Source: Anisakis pegreffii
Lineage: Eukaryota > Nematoda > Chromadorea > Rhabditida > Anisakidae
Reading direction: 5' to 3'
Length of the DNA: 64,000 bases
NCBI GenBank assembly: GCA_035041965.1
Contig: JAPYMA010001442.1
Span: 1 to 64,000, forward strand
Shown here: positions 1-14,635 of the stretch, piece after piece
Numbering within the stretch: the first letter of the stretch is position 1
How the letters are laid out: each line of letters opens with the position of its first letter
Translations under genes and position numbers: made by a program
The notes under the pieces: model-generated
Told to the model about the DNA's origin: nothing
Databases searched by the model: none
What the model saw: only the letters and a program-made list of their open reading frames with translations

Positions 1-490
1 AATCAATCAATATTATGATCAGTGATGATCGTTTGCGCAATTAATATCCAGTTCATCTGTCATGCATATCTGTTTTTGTAATTTCTGATATCATCTATCA
101 CTACAATGATGAAAGAGGTCAATAATAATCATGAAGATATATTTTGTTGTTCCCGTAAATATCACAAGTTGCATATTTATCCCTAAAACTTCCTCATTTT
201 TTGAATTTAAAGTGATATATTCAAGCAATATTTTGGTTCTACTATAATCAGTTTTGAAAATCAGTTGAATGAGTAAAATATTGTCATTCAAAGTTCAATG
301 ATTTGCGCTTGTCAATGGATGATTACATAGTCATGTGGCCGAATATTTGCTAAGATACATAAAAAGAACATGCAGACATGACAGCTTGTTAGCGATGTGT
401 ATAATGCAATCCACTGTTCACTTCTTCCTTTGAACTGAATCGCGCAATTGGTGAAGATTGAAGGAAAAGGAGCTGAACGAATTAAAAATA

Positions 491-3400
491 ATGCACGAGC
501 TTGTTGAGTTTTTTCAAAAAATCACTTTGATCTCTAAATTTGAACGTCACGCGACTGTAGCTATGATCACCTTCTGGTCATCAATTTTATCACAACCCTT
601 GATTCAGGTTGAACAAGCACTCTTGGCTGCAATGTACATATTCTCAACAAAACCGGTAACCTTTCGGACGCTTCAAGAGGTTTGCTTTCGTTTTTATGGT
701 ACTGTACAGCTTATACCGATGCAGTAGTATTGTATAGTTGCATCGGATTCCTCATATAATCGTGATAAAAACTATCTTGCATTTGAGGATATTTGATCGA
801 ATTTTTGTTTTGAAACAATTTTAAGTTTTCGAATTTGCACTGTTTCATCTCTCACCATTGAAATTTGCAGATTTTTCGGGAACACACCGATGAGGTCCTT
901 GCAGTGTTCGCGCAACGTCTTGAGTAAGTATTATGCATTCTTCAAAAAGAATTCCTCAACGAGATTATTCATTTCGATGCCAATGTGATGCTATAAGCAG
1001 TTGTAACCGTAATAGCGAAAATAATCTTCACAATCAAATTCACTAAACTAAATAAAAATCTACATTGATTTTCATTACTTTATGAGAGTCGCTTCCATGA
1101 AATACGATCCAGTTGAATGTTTTCTGCAAAAGCGGAGAGATCGTGTGATACCTTAAGTTCATCTCTCCCTGATTATTTGTTTAAATTTCATTTGTACATT
1201 CTCACTCTGCTCGAACTCCCCTTATACATTGATCATTTCGAATAATTTCTTTTTGAAAATGTTCACAAAAATTTTGCAGTCATCGATGTTATTATTCGAA
1301 TTTCGCAGCAATAACAATACACACATTGTTGGTGTTCGCTTTCGACAGCAAACTTCGTATTGGAGCTGCTACAAAAACGCAGGTGATAATACTGTTGAAA
1401 GTATTTAATATCATGCATGGACCAAGTTATTGCGACCTAAGAGGAATGATTACTGCGTGTGATAGATTGGAAGTTTTCCACTGGATGGATCGAGATTATA
1501 CGCTCGAGAAAGTATTTCCTTGTATATATTAACTGAAAACTGCTCGACTCCATGGTGTTTTTCAATTGAATATATTATTTTTAAGTTGATGAACAAATTT
1601 GTGCAACTGTTACGTGCGTTCGTACAGCTAAGTGTTGAACATCGTCTACGAGAACGCAATAAGCATATTATCATCGATACGGTACGCATGTTGGCTCATC
1701 GAGAGGACTCGATCAAGGTTTGAAATCTGAAGTTATACGAAGTTACATCAGAGTTTGTTCTATTGATATCAACAACCAATCAAGAAATATTTGCTTGGCG
1801 ATGATCCTTCAAATTTTTTGCAGTTTTTCTGCTGTTTTCGCATAAATATTTCGAAGTTATTGAAGTTACAGTAGTTCATTTTGAGACTTTATGAACAAGC
1901 TCACTTCAGAAATATTTTGCCAAAGAGAACGGAATCGAGATGTTACTCTGGTTTCTGACGAATGAACCGAGTGAGCAGGTGATGTATTACGCGGCATTCG
2001 CACTTCGTTATATGTTGAATCATCCTGACAAAGTTATTGCCGAACGATGTGTAGCGGCCAACGGTGTTAAGGTGAGAACACTTCATTTTGAGACTTTTCA
2101 CCTTTCATTGTTTCTTAATCTGAACTTTCACCTCACATCTTCCTAGTCTTTTGCCACTATGCAATTTTGTAGATTTTCAAGTTCAGTTCAAATTGTTCGC
2201 ATTACATTGTATCTACATTGTCAATGTTTGATCTAAAAGTGCATGAAATTACTAATCGTAAGAGTGACTTTCAAATTATCGGTTTATCGATACTTGCAGG
2301 TATTAGCTGATAAGTTATCGCATGGTTCACCTCGGTTGTTAGTTGAATGCAGCAATTGTCTGTCGGCGATAAGTGACGTGGAATCACTCCGAGAAGTGGA
2401 ACTAGCAAAACCTCTTCTTCACATTCTACAAATTCTTGGTTCTACTGAATCTGAACTAGTGAAACACTCGTTAGGATTCATTGGCAATGTTGCATCTTCG
2501 AATCGAACGGGAATAATAAATCCGAATAAGGTTCATTCTTTATCTTACTTACTGCACTAATATATTCTATTTAAAATGTTCTCATTTGAGTCAATTCAGA
2601 ACCTCAATATTCTCTCGTCATAAGTGAATTGCTATGAGTGACAGTTTATATAATATTTTCAGTTTAAATCTCACGAATATAGCAAAAGTTATGATAACTT
2701 ACGTTTCAATGAATTCTTTGTACATTACTATTGATAAACTGAGCTTGCGAAATTTCAAGGAGTTTTTGGTAAGAAACCAAGGTCTTGAAAGTCTTGTGAA
2801 TGTGCTCAAATATCACTTGTGTTCATCGGATAACGTTCTGCGTTCGGTCGAGTATGAAATCATTGAGAATGCCATTTTTGCACTCAAAAATCTGACTGCT
2901 AATTTTGTGAGTCTCGAACGAACGAGCAGTGTAAGGAAACAGGTTGGTTGGCCTTCAGTAGCACTTCATCTTATGTTCTGTTATTGCGCATCAACAACAA
3001 AATATTATCTACTTGAACGACATCGATAAAAACGAAAAATTTTCGTCTTATATGATTCAATTTTTTGATCACCGTAAAGAAAACATCTCGAGAGTAGTGA
3101 CCAAGAATCGGAAGTGTTCGTTGAAATGATTTTATCTTTGCATTCAGTTCGCTGATATCGAAGGTGCGCTCATGACAATACTCGATCATTTATATGCAAC
3201 TCAATTGCTCTATCAACCGAGGATGAATCGATTACAGTTCCAAATTTTTGATATTCAAATCGATAATCGACTCGACCTGTTATTGGTTCGGAACTTTCTG
3301 CTTTATTTGATTCCTCCGTTCCTTCAATCGCATTCACGACTTTTAATCCGAATGATGGGAATAAAATAATTTGTATTAATTAATCAGATATTCAATTTCT

Positions 3401-5436
3401 CCAATATTCAGAAATATTTGGATGTATTTTACATTGAAGGGATTGCAGTGTATGTGTTGCCTTCAATCATTTTCATTTCATTTTAGATATTACAACGTCT
3501 TGTTGACGCCGGTTTAACGGGTCGACTGCTCAAAGCAAGCACGTCAACGGGTATCAATTGTACTGAAACGTTTATCAATGTGATTTTACAAGCCGCCGAT
3601 GTTAAGGTTCATACTTTTATATAAATACAATAATGCAGTTACGAATTGTATTTTAGGAATTCACAGTAAAGAACTAAGATAGGAAAACGGTGTATAATTT
3701 GAGCAATTAATTCTGTCTGTAAACAATAGACAACCACATACGTTTACGAGCGATTCGGAGCGACTGTCTGAATGCTATATGTCTCGTTTTTCAGCTCATA
3801 TCAGTTCTCATTAATTAGGAACCGTGAAACTAGAGATCAATCTCCGTAATCGCTGATCGTAATTCTAATTATGATATAAACAGTGATCGTAACTGATCAA
3901 CTTGAAGGGGATCGTGGTAACTTCGACTGAGGAACGGAAAAAGAAAAAAATTAAAATTCTTTCTGAAAAAACGTGATAAATTAAGTCAAAAAATGAAAAA
4001 AAATCAAGAGCGCCGGATTTACAGTAGTAGCCGTTTTCATGGCAATATGAGGATATAAATGTGCTAAAACACTTCGATACAAACACTCGAGAATAAGCCC
4101 GTGTGTACATCACATTCGAGCATTCACTTAAAGTGAATATATGAAAATAACAAACCTACAGGAACGATGTACATTCGAACAACAAAAGGCTAAACTTTCG
4201 AACACAATCGAACAATCTCTGAATATAATTCGTCGTCTCGGTGATCATCCCAAATTTCCGCAACAAATGCGACCGTTGATTGGGTAAGTACCGAACAATA
4301 TGATAATGTGTAACGATATGGCATGTGAATGCAATACATAAATCGTTCACCGATAACTGCTAACAGCTTAGCAGTTAGTTTTAGTCTGAGCTGCACTTTT
4401 GCAATATCTTCATATCTTCCACATAATGAGCATATCGAAAGTGGGTGTTTCGATTGATACAATTACTTTAACTGCCTTCCGATAAATTATTCGACTAATG
4501 GTGGGGGACTGACGAGTAATTGAGCAAAAGATGAGCGTGAGCAGTGAGTGACTCATGCTCATGATGTTCAGTAATGAGCAATCAATTGCAAATTCATTTT
4601 ATGGTGAGCAGTGAATAAGCAGCGAACTTGAACAGGAAAAACACCGTATGCAGTGAGTAAGCAGTACCTTTAGGAAATTCCTCATCATTATCTTTGACTT
4701 AGCACTGCTCATTGCGTGCTCTGAAGTGAGCTCTTTTATTCTCGTTCGCGGAGGAAAATTTTGCTCGAAACCGAGTGGTATACCAATATCATTGATAAAA
4801 ATATGCCAATTTCAAGGGGACAATCAAGGCTGAACGATTTGATGCGTTCTTCGACGAGTGCATCCGTTTCGTTGGCCCTCTTAAGGTTCATTGATATTGT
4901 TGTGCATGAGCCATCTATTCGTGATCAATTCTATCAGGATTCGGTATTCATGGACATCATTCGATTCTACTTAGCACATAAACAGCCCGAATTTTGTGAG
5001 TTGCATCTTTTTACTTCCACTTTAGCGACATCCACAGTCATAATAATTTAATTACTTGTCATTTCCACTTTCTCTAATTGTAAGTACTATTTTAATTTGT
5101 CTCAGATATATTATGCATCCCGTTCTTTTGCAATTTTCAAAATGAATGAAACGATTCAAAGGTATAGTAGTATGCGGTCATTTGATCTACGATCACAAGC
5201 AGTGAATGATCACTTGTAGGGAACTGCTTGTAATGGTGTTCTTGAGCTAATGATTAGCATTGAAGTATTGGAAGCAATCGGATAACGAGGAATTTTATGA
5301 GCTGATTTGAATGACACAAATGACTGTGTCAAATTATATTTCAGCTGATCTCGCTCGTACAATAATATCAAAAATTGAAGAATGTGATGTAAGCATGCAG
5401 TTGGCAGAAGTCCTCGACGAGCATTATATGAGCTAG
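491..5436 (+). CDS. Beta-catenin-like armadillo-repeat protein
   Basis: Twelve exons join with consistent phase: 491-655, 871-923, 1280-1511, 1586-1717, 1910-2071, 2300-2530, 2760-2942, 3148-3285, 3487-3606, 4162-4283, 4754-4995 and 5345-5436, about 623 residues. The translation is a run of helical armadillo-type repeats, for example YYAAFALRYML, CSNCLSAISDVESL, KHSLGFIGNVASSNRT and NAIFALKNLT. The stretch with SLGFIGNVASSN followed by GLESLVNVL and NAIFALKNLT resembles the central beta-catenin repeats (family knowledge). Beta-catenins link cadherins to actin or act with TCF in Wnt signalling; nematodes have several divergent paralogues (BAR-1, HMP-2, WRM-1, SYS-1), and I cannot say which this is. 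The start is uncertain: ATG 491 is the first Met after an in-frame TGA at 452, but more 5' exons could lie left of the window. No GSK3-type phosphodegron is visible in the part seen. The donor at 3285 is weak (gttcgg). Confidence 0.72.
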
Positions 5437-8060
5437 CGATGAAGTGATTATTATTCAGCCTTAAATTACTTGTGAATATCGTTGTTTTCTTTTATTGTTA
5501 TTAGTTGCTTTGTTATTATCATTGTTAATTCAATTATTTACATTGTCCTCATTAATTGTATAGAATGTTATCTGTATCTGTCGAAGAATGTTTTTGTTTG
5601 TTATCAGAAATGAATCTGATTGAGTTAATGTATTTTTCATTTATTCAGTGCCTCTCAGTAAGTGATCGCACTCTCTCCTGAAGTAAATTGTCCGGGATCC
5701 CTGTGAAATGAGCGAGTTTACAATTAGTTCTTCCCCAAAGAAATATAGTACGTACTCTGACGTTCTCTAATGATCTGTGAATATAATCAGAGACCTGACT
5801 GATCCCTCTGAATCGTCATGGAACATTGGCGATTCAAAGGGATCATTCAGAAATGGAAGCGATTTAAAAAATTCAAGCGATTAAAAGTGAAGATATACGG
5901 TAACTGTACAGTAATCTCTTCACTTGCTGTCAGAGATTAGTTTTTGCTTTTTTTTGGTCAGCTCTTATATGTTCCTCATTTGCATTTTGTACTCTTGATG
6001 ATCTGTGATCTCTTGATGGAATTTTTAACGACAAAAAGGGTATTCTTTTAATACTTTTGTTTTTTTTTCTCAGTCGTTTTTGTTACATTTTGTTATTATT
6101 TCATATAGATTCCATCAACTTTGTTCGTTTTCTCTCCAAAGAATAAATTTGTTTTATTTTTGTTATGCTTTCTCAATTCATTTTCTTTCCACAAGTGCTT
6201 TATCCAGACTTTTTGATTATGATAAGCAGAAATCATCGTTAATAAATTCAACTTTTGGTTGGTCCATTGCAGGATATTGGTCTAACATATACTCTTATTA
6301 CAGTAGTGTACCGTTCAAAATAATACGATTCCCCTGCTTTGGACGCCTTCGGAACTTAAGAAGCGCTTTCCAAATCCCCGTCAAGACGCAACCCTCTGAG
6401 CAGAGGTCGGCGACGTCGATGCACTGAAATAAATATCCCATTAAATCGATGATCACATAGATTGGTTATCCTCAACATCAAATGATATTAATCATAAGTG
6501 CTTGATAGCCCTTTTGTCGTGAAATATGAACACTGCAAGACCATTACATAACATCCAAACAACACAGCTCTTCTATTCACCCTCTGAAATTCCAGTGTTT
6601 ATGGTATGATAGCAAATTAAAGGAATAGCTAGTAGAGAATATATCCTGCATGATCCGTAGTTTTCATGAACGATAACAGCAAAGCTGGGAAATGACCGAT
6701 TCTTCTAGCTGATCATCAATCGCACACCCAATTAGCAGTCACCGGAATTCGATTTTTCTGCCAGTAGCCATCGATTCAAAATGGGCATATAAAGCACAGG
6801 ACTATGGATTTTTGGTGGCCATCAAGCCAACTCTAGGTGACAGGATATATGTTGTAAATATTCACTTCATCTGCAATGAACTTATGCAATCGTACTGCAG
6901 ATGCCATGCCCCCATTTGTTCCTTCAGCAATACGATGGTATTCTTAATGATATACCGCAAACATACGAATACATTATAAATGGAGTCTAAAGTGAGCAAA
7001 CAAAGCACAAAGGAATAAACGTGATCTGGATTATAATTGATGTCACTAAATTGTTTATAAGTGCTTAGCAATCGGCTTCAACACTCAAGTCACATCGATA
7101 AATCGCGTAACGCCAGTTTAACCACTGTCGTTTCAGCGATGGTCATTCAAGCGATGCACCGTTCGGCCAACGGTCATTCATTTACATGTTATTATTCATT
7201 CGAAGTCAATTAAATTGTTTAATTCACCCTTTTTAAAGTTTATTCATTCAAAATATTAATTACATAATTATCATTGATGTCTTCTTCACTTTCAGCATCA
7301 ACGCAAATAAATTAACGAAAGAACGGCAAGTGCATTGGTTTCTGATTCACAACTACTGCATAAATAGTTTGATAATTCCAAGCTTCATAAAAATATGAAT
7401 ACGTTTCCTTTTTTTTTCGTATCTTTCTTCAAGCACCTAAAATCAAAAAACATTTTGACTGCGCCACAGCGACATTAAAACAAAATAGGATACCCGCAAA
7501 ATATCATATAATACATTGAAAATTTGTGATCATCAGTTCGGGTGAAAGATTCGCAAGAAAAATGACAAATATCAACATCGGTCCCAATAAAAACTATACA
7601 ATTTCAGTGAATAGACGATTTGAAATGGAAACAGCAAATACTTTCATAAAACAATATATACTTCATTTACCAATCCAGTTTCTCGTAACAGAACTACCAC
7701 TCGTTAGACTCACTGAAATTCACAAACAAACTCGATATCATCGCCATATCAGAGAAATTCTTGACCACTTATTGACTTGACTGGCTGATAATAAGCGTTC
7801 GACTGATACTAAGTGACGATGCAATTAACAAATAATGAGCGACTTCAAGTGAGCACGATTGGGTATCGTGGATCAGAAGCATTCTAAGCATACGAGGATG
7901 CTGAAAGAATAAATAAACAAACATTTACAGAACTGAATCAATACAGGGAACACAGAGCACAGAGGGGGAAATATCGCAGAGGGAAAATTTTGAACGGGTC
8001 GAGTGGAGCAACTTCATTGGACGAACAGCACAAAACGGCAGTGCGATGAGTAGCAAGAAT
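5437..8060. other. Gene-free stretch between convergent genes
   Basis: No exon I can support lies between the stop of the armadillo gene and the stop of WDR24, which converge here. An open frame of 115 codons at 6080-6427 and one of 84 codons at 7526-7780 lack recognisable domains and convincing splice context. A short inverted repeat lies at 5800-5845. Confidence 0.6.
5800..5845. repeat. Imperfect inverted repeat, 16-bp arms
   Basis: TGATCCCTCTGAATCG (5800-5815) pairs with CGATTCAAAGGGATCA (5830-5845) with one mismatch and a 14-base loop. It lies about 360 bases past the stop of the armadillo gene. It could be a small hairpin in the 3' region or the end of a foldback element. Confidence 0.7.
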
Positions 8061-11000
8061 TCAACAGCTTGTACCAGGTGTGCACAAATGACCACATCCG
8101 GTCGGGCATCGATTGTCCGATGCGAACCATTCGGCCAAGTGCTCCGGATGACCGCCGTGACGGCACACTCGACACCAACCCCATACACCACGAACGGGCA
8201 TCGCACTGAAATTTCACTAGTTCTTCCTTTTGTAAGCATAACAAAACCACTGAAAATTTTCATTCCTGTTCGAATGCATTCAAATTATTAGATAATTCGT
8301 TCAGAAAAAAGCATTGATTAAACCGATTCAACCAGTCGAAACTGCATCAGAATACGGAATCCACTCAAAACATCATCAGCTTCAATGATAGAATGGCTAT
8401 CGCTTTTCTGATTTCCACTCGGAAAAGTATTTTCAGAAGCAAAAAATTTACCAAATTGCGCAAGTGAAATTGAATTTTCGATGACATTTCTTGCAAAATG
8501 GTGATACGCTCGCTGAGACGGCTTTACAATGCTGACAAACCAGTCGTAAGAAAGTACCCTGAAAATTGTACTCACTTACCAATCTATTTTTCCATAAAGA
8601 TAATCTATATCATATGAACTAAACTAATACGAGCGAAAAATCTTCATGAGAGTGAAAAGGAATTGTAAATGAAATAACACAACTATAACTCTAATTTCGA
8701 TAACTGAAAATGATATCGAGTGCTAAGAAACACAACCAGCCAATTGCTCCACTCACCTCATTACTCAAATTACTAATCGATGGAATCCAACAGAGTTTTA
8801 TCACTTCCGCAGATGTATTGCATAGTTCATATCGGTCCAACATTTCTGAACACCGATTCATTATTCATTCGAGAAGTTATTAAATTTGCACTTGACGCAG
8901 TCACATGTAAATTAAGGTGAAATTCTCGAAATAATCATAATAATCAGTACTAGTCATAAGAATCGTAAATAATCATAACAATCACAATGCACGATTGAAT
9001 CGCACATGATGAATATAATATAAATGCTTTACTTAAAGAAAGAAAATAAACTGAAATCGCACAGCATGAAAATTGTTTGGAAAAACTGAAAATGAATCCG
9101 ACCGAGATAATCGAGAAACCACAACTTCTGAAGAGATGCATCAATCAAATCGGCAGCACGCTCACCGAGCACCAACAGAATCGAAACACACGTCTGCACA
9201 TCGCCCTTAAATAAAAGTCATTTTCGATTCAAAAATTTTTCGAGAAAGTAAATCCGATTACGATCGAATTTTTTCTTTTTTCCTCAATAATATCTTGAAT
9301 GTAATAGATTTCTCAGGAAAAATAACGCTCTTAAATGAAGTCTGCTGAAAAACAATAAGAATATTGGTTTAAAATCGAATTAAAAAACTTACAACTTCAG
9401 AATATTGCATGAACATCGATTGAATTATTGGAAGAGGATCCCAAGGCGGTAGACAGATCGCCTCATTACGAATAGATAATTTTCCTGAAAAAGAGATATT
9501 TAGATCAAGAACAAAGTGATTTATTAGTGACATTCTGATGTCACTGATCAGTTCAAGAAACTTCATTCAGACTTCTTCAGTCTTCTAAAACTTGGATACG
9601 CAGCACATAATTCGTTGAGTGGACGAACCCATTTGTGAGCAGTATTGCTCTGCGCTCTCCTCACTCTCCTCAGCCGTATTCGACGTCGTTGTACACGTCG
9701 AACTGATCTCGTCACTGCTCAAAGACCGTGTCTCTTCCATCTGCTCTAATTCATCGCACGGACGTGGCAAGAATGCCTCCGTTCTCAACAGCGGCGAACT
9801 ATCCAAACGACTTCAAAATACATCAGATAAATGAATGCCAATCAAGCTTCTCATTCATGCTAGCTTATAACGTCACGAATTCGTAAATTTTCAGGCCTTG
9901 GCTATTGTGAACCTCCATTGGAATCAGTGACAGATCAAGACGACTGCGAGTTTCTGCTCTATAAATTCGTTCAGGAATAGTTTTCAGCCCTCCTACGATC
10001 CTATGATCAAATAAAAAATTCCTAACAAATACTGCATTTCAAGATCATATTCTGGGAAGGTTTGACACCCCGAAAGATGGATGTTTACACTGTTTCAGGA
10101 TCACAACAGAACCAGACGAAAAACACTTCAACACAGCATCAGTGAATTTGGCTGAAGAATATGTTACCAAAAAATGTCCGTATCAAGTGGGTCAGAGACG
10201 AGTCCTGCCAGATTCAATTCAGCATCACCAAAATAGAAATCTGCTGTTTCGGATAAGGTTGACGGTATCTGTGCACCAAAAAGACCGCCGCCTCCATTCC
10301 CCGTCATCAACTGCTCATCGCTACCCTCTGCCGTGCGATATGCAGCGCCCATCGACGAGCGATTCGACGAGAAACGCGATCCAATCAACTCATCTTCTTC
10401 ATTCTCCTCAGCTGAATTATGAAAACTTTATTTAAATTTGTAATCTCGCTTCCATATCAATACAACATGCGAAGTTCAGCCAAATAATTGAAATTCAATG
10501 CTAAGGAATATAGAATTGCTCATCTAAAAGCTGAAATTCTCGTGCTGATACCCTCTAAAGCTCACATCTTTAGCCGCGCAATGACCTCAACAGAACCAAG
10601 TGCAGAATCAATCCAACGCCTCAAGCTGACTCAATTTCTAATTCTGGATACTGAGACCTTAAGCCGTGTCCTAATGGTTTCAACCATGCACTGTAACGAA
10701 ATCAAGAAATGAGCGGCTAACACTGATGAGTGTTTCGACGTTGTTCACCACTAGACGACGAATTGCGTTTTGAGGAGTGCTCTTCAAAGAACGGTGACAG
10801 AGAACACAACAACGACAACATCCGCCAGGTGTGTGCCAGCTCACAGTTGCCGATTCTTTCTGCCACTTCACTGTTATATTCACATAACGTCTCCAGTTCG
10901 GATCCACTCAATTTGTAACTGAAAGAAGTTCGACAATTGACACATCGAACGCAATATCGTTAACGTAACAATACCTGCGTAATTGTTAATGTCAATTTGC

Positions 11001-13554
11001 CAACTGTTCGGTCTGAGATTCTGAGATATTTGATTGGATTATCTTCTACGCACGATCCAGTTTTAATATTAATTCATAAAGAAGTTATTTAACGAACGAT
11101 ATGAATGATCAACTGAGTTACGTTCAATGCATTCAATAATCTGAATTAACTCATAAAGGATTCAGTATCGACTCACTTCAGGGCTAAATAAACGAAATTC
11201 GCCTGCGAAAGAGACTTCTGCGCTTCCCTCGGAACACATCGTATCAACGAACTGTGTGTCCACGACTGGAACGGATCATATCTGCGTCGTCTCGGCGCTA
11301 TTGCCTCACCTTTATCCAATTTATCTCTATCTGCCAGTGACTCATTTTTCAACTTCAGTTGATCGCTTACTGAAATAATACGTAATTGCCATCAACCCTC
11401 ATAAACGCTGCCGTCTCCAAAACAAATCACTTCAAACTTTTGAATGAATCTAAAATCAAATCATACGAATCAGCAACTTACAGGCGATAACAATTTCGCC
11501 GTTTGGTGACACATCCAACGCGATATCGTTGACGTATGTGAGTGGATATTGAGCATTATTGAAGTAATGCATCACAACCAGGCCATCTTTAGCAGCACTA
11601 ACAAAGCAATCGTCCAGCTCTGGATTCCAGATCATATCTTCAAAAAATCGAAACGATTACACAATTCTATCCAAATCAATTGGGCAAAAAAAGAAGAATC
11701 ATTCAATTCACTGACCACAACACATATCGCGATGATCATCGAAACTTGCGAATGGCAAAAATGGTCTTCGTATATCCCACACATAAATATTTATATCATT
11801 CACAACCGCACAGCTGGCCACCTAGAAATTCAACTGCTCAAAATCTTTCATTCATTTATAAACACACTGCTAGAGCCGTGTTAATTTCAACAACAACGTA
11901 ATTCTTCAGATGATCGAAAACGTCAAAACGTCTTCTTCAAAATATAACTGCACCTGATATTTATGTTGTGGTCTCCATTGAACACGAGCCACTGGCGTAG
12001 TTGATTCAACTGAGTAGATTTCTGAATTTATACCAGATTCTGACCAATCCGACCACTTCCATATCTAAACAAATAACGAATTCATATTCATCAAACTAAT
12101 CAAATTATATCTGCCTTGACAATAGGTTTGCGAGAAAAAGCTGAAAATGTTGAAAGGATGAATGAGCGACGAACTCGAATGAATTTATCTCGACCGGCCG
12201 TTGCGATCAGATTGCGATCATCGTAACTCGGATTCAGTGCGATACTTGCCGGGCCATGATGTGCAACGAACTGCCTTAGTGGTCGATCGTTTCGCCGTAA
12301 ATCCCAAAACCTTATCGATCCTCCGTCATCGGCTGACACAAAAATATCCATTTGTTCCGAATGTAAACCGAACTGAATATCACGTATCGGATCGAATGAT
12401 CCACTTCTGCAATTCAATCAGTTCAAATTCTGCTTGAAAACGGATCACGAAATAAAATTCACTAGAGAGCAATCAATAATGAATACGATCACTTCTTCAA
12501 TAATGAAAATCAAGCGAAAATAACCCTTCTCATGAAAATTCTTAATCCAGAAAACAGGCGACTGTGAGATACAACGATTGCTTGGAATATCTCATATTTG
12601 TCAGAAGTGCAGTTGAGTAGTTATTATAATGATACGTCTCAGTATTTCAATCATCAGATGATATCGCAATTGAGAAATAACAAACTGACATAAATTTCTG
12701 AACGTAGTTTGCACTACGAAGATCGTACTGGGCAACCACAGCATCCTTAGCACCACTGATGAACGTATTGCGATCTGTTCGATGAAAGCAGACCTTTGTG
12801 GCCGAGCGATTGTGCGCTTTATAAATTTGCTCTGCAATGTTTGATGTCGCACTTGCAAATCAAATAAATGCAATGAATAACTATGCCAACAACAAAAAAT
12901 AAATGCTGCAAAAAGAAACGACGAACTAACCGATCGCTGCTTTTTCAACATCCCACAAAACAACGGCTCCATTTGTCGATGTCGTTGCGATAATATTATC
13001 TGAAAGTCACTTCTCAAAATCAAAATCAAGCAACCCAATCCTTGGTTCAGTAAATAGCTTGAGAACGAATCGCACGGAATAGCTGAAAAGTTTTAAAGAT
13101 GCACATCAAAAAGTCCACTTATTCTGATCGTTAATATCTACAATTGTTCACGTTCGATGCAAGTACTTCATGTACTTTTGATAACGACTGCTGGTGTTTC
13201 AGTAGCGAACAAGTGCTAATAAATAGCTAACCAACAACAGGGCTCCAAGCGACATGACTCGCTGAATACATCAGATTCAACTTCCTCGTTCGTACCGATC
13301 GCATATCAGCTATCAATTTCAGAGTGGCGTTTTCGGTGGAGAAAATCTTCATCACTGCAAAACATTCGAATAGAAATGTCCCAATGACAACAATCATGCA
13401 AAAACATGTTGAGGAGAAAGTACTAACGTCCTTTACTGCCCGCAGCCACCAGTTTTGTATTGTCTCGATTCACACTCAGAGCATCCACCTGCTCTTGCAG
13501 GTCTATGTGAATATTCGACTTCACATCCTTCTTCATCTTTCTATGCTCTACCAT
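8061..13554 (-). CDS. wdr-24: WDR24, GATOR2 complex subunit
   Basis: GATOR2 relays amino-acid sufficiency to TORC1 at the lysosome by opposing GATOR1; WDR24 is its beta-propeller plus RING subunit (family knowledge). The start is ATG at 13554 (MVEHRKMKK), in exon 13428-13554. WD40 repeats follow, including DNIIATTSTNGAVVLWD, IFVSADDGGSIRFWDLRR and NLIATAGRDKFIRVW. After the propeller come an alpha-solenoid region (LCEYNSEVAERIGNCELAHTW) and an acidic serine-rich linker (9.6-10.4 kb). The family helix GDVQTCVSILLVLGERAADL is near 9.1-9.2 kb. The C-terminus is a zinc ribbon and RING: exon 8452-8558 has LVCQHCKAV and FCKKCHRKF, and exon 8061-8205 has WCRVCRHGGHPEHL and CPTGCGHLC before the stop. 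All zinc ligands expected of the family appear present. Inner exon borders between 8.6 and 13.3 kb were not all fixed. Confidence 0.93.
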
Positions 13555-14635
13555 TTGATGTCTATAACATCACCACACTCCATAGAAAATTAACCATCTG
13601 AAAACCAAATCTTCATCTAACGGTAATCTTGTGGACAATCAATTTTCGATTGAATCCATTAAAGCCCAATGGGCACACTTCTTCCCAGTAAGGAAGGCGA
13701 TTTTTTTCTTTCATGCTGACATTTCAGTCACAAATAATCGCACTCTACAGCAAGAGCCACATTGGTTAAATGTTTACCACATATATCGGCATTTCTCGTG
13801 ATGACTTTCAAATTCAGAAGCAATTCAAAGGAGAAGAATTAAAGGAATATTTTGTTCATAATACATAGCTACTGACATCGATGGGTTAAACTGACAAATA
13901 CGAAAATTCAATTGCATAAAACAATTGTAACTGCATTAGATTATGGCAATTAAAGTTTGTTAAAGGCAAAATGTTTATTTTCAATTATCTTCATAACATT
14001 CACAACGAACGAACAATTGAATAATACACGTAACACGAAGGAAATGTGGAGATGCTTCAAGGTATAAAATATAATACATCAGTTATTAGTGATTCAAACA
14101 CTCTCATCCAAACATCGTCAATTGACAACAGTTGAAAATATCAAAGTGGAATCATTAACGTATGGAATCGTTAACAAATACATTGAGTATGCTGAAAACT
14201 TAAAACAATAAAGCACTGAATTCGGAATATAAACGGAAAATGAAAACAAATCAACATTCAAAAAACATTTCAACAATGGAAAGTCCTATCAACATTATTT
14301 GAAATGCTGAATATTAACTTTAAGAAACATAAACAGGTATAATATATTTCTTGAATTAAGAATTAAGAACAATGGCTGAGATAAACTTCTCAATTTTCGC
14401 ACAACAGAAATCTATACGAGAAAGGAGGATTTAGATTCAATCAAGTAAACAGGCATTTTATGAAACAATTGCTACTCTGTACGATTCCTAAATTCTTTCT
14501 TGACGAAACCAAAAATCTTTCTTCGGTCCAGTCATGCAATGGGAATTATTTAAGCGAATGTGTCCTATTCAACAGAGACCTCTTCAACGAAATATTTGGC
14601 TGTCCAAATGTCGTGAGTACATTCAAATAAAGGTT
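13555..14635. other. Intergenic region between MRE11 and WDR24
   Basis: About 1.1 kb of AT-rich DNA separates the stop of MRE11 from the start of WDR24, both on the minus strand. No coding exon, tRNA or clear repeat was seen. The spacing is much larger than the roughly 100 bases usual inside nematode operons, so it should hold the WDR24 promoter and the MRE11 3' UTR (inference). Confidence 0.55.

Noticed and set aside
6080..6427. Open frame of 115 codons in the gap after the armadillo gene
   Set aside because: The composition is Ser/Phe/Tyr-rich as expected from random AT-rich DNA, with no splice context or domain.
8014..8263. Minus-strand open frames of 78 and 112 codons
   Set aside because: They are the wrong frames over the last WDR24 exon; the true frame gives the RING residues WCRVCRHGGH and CPTGCGHLC.
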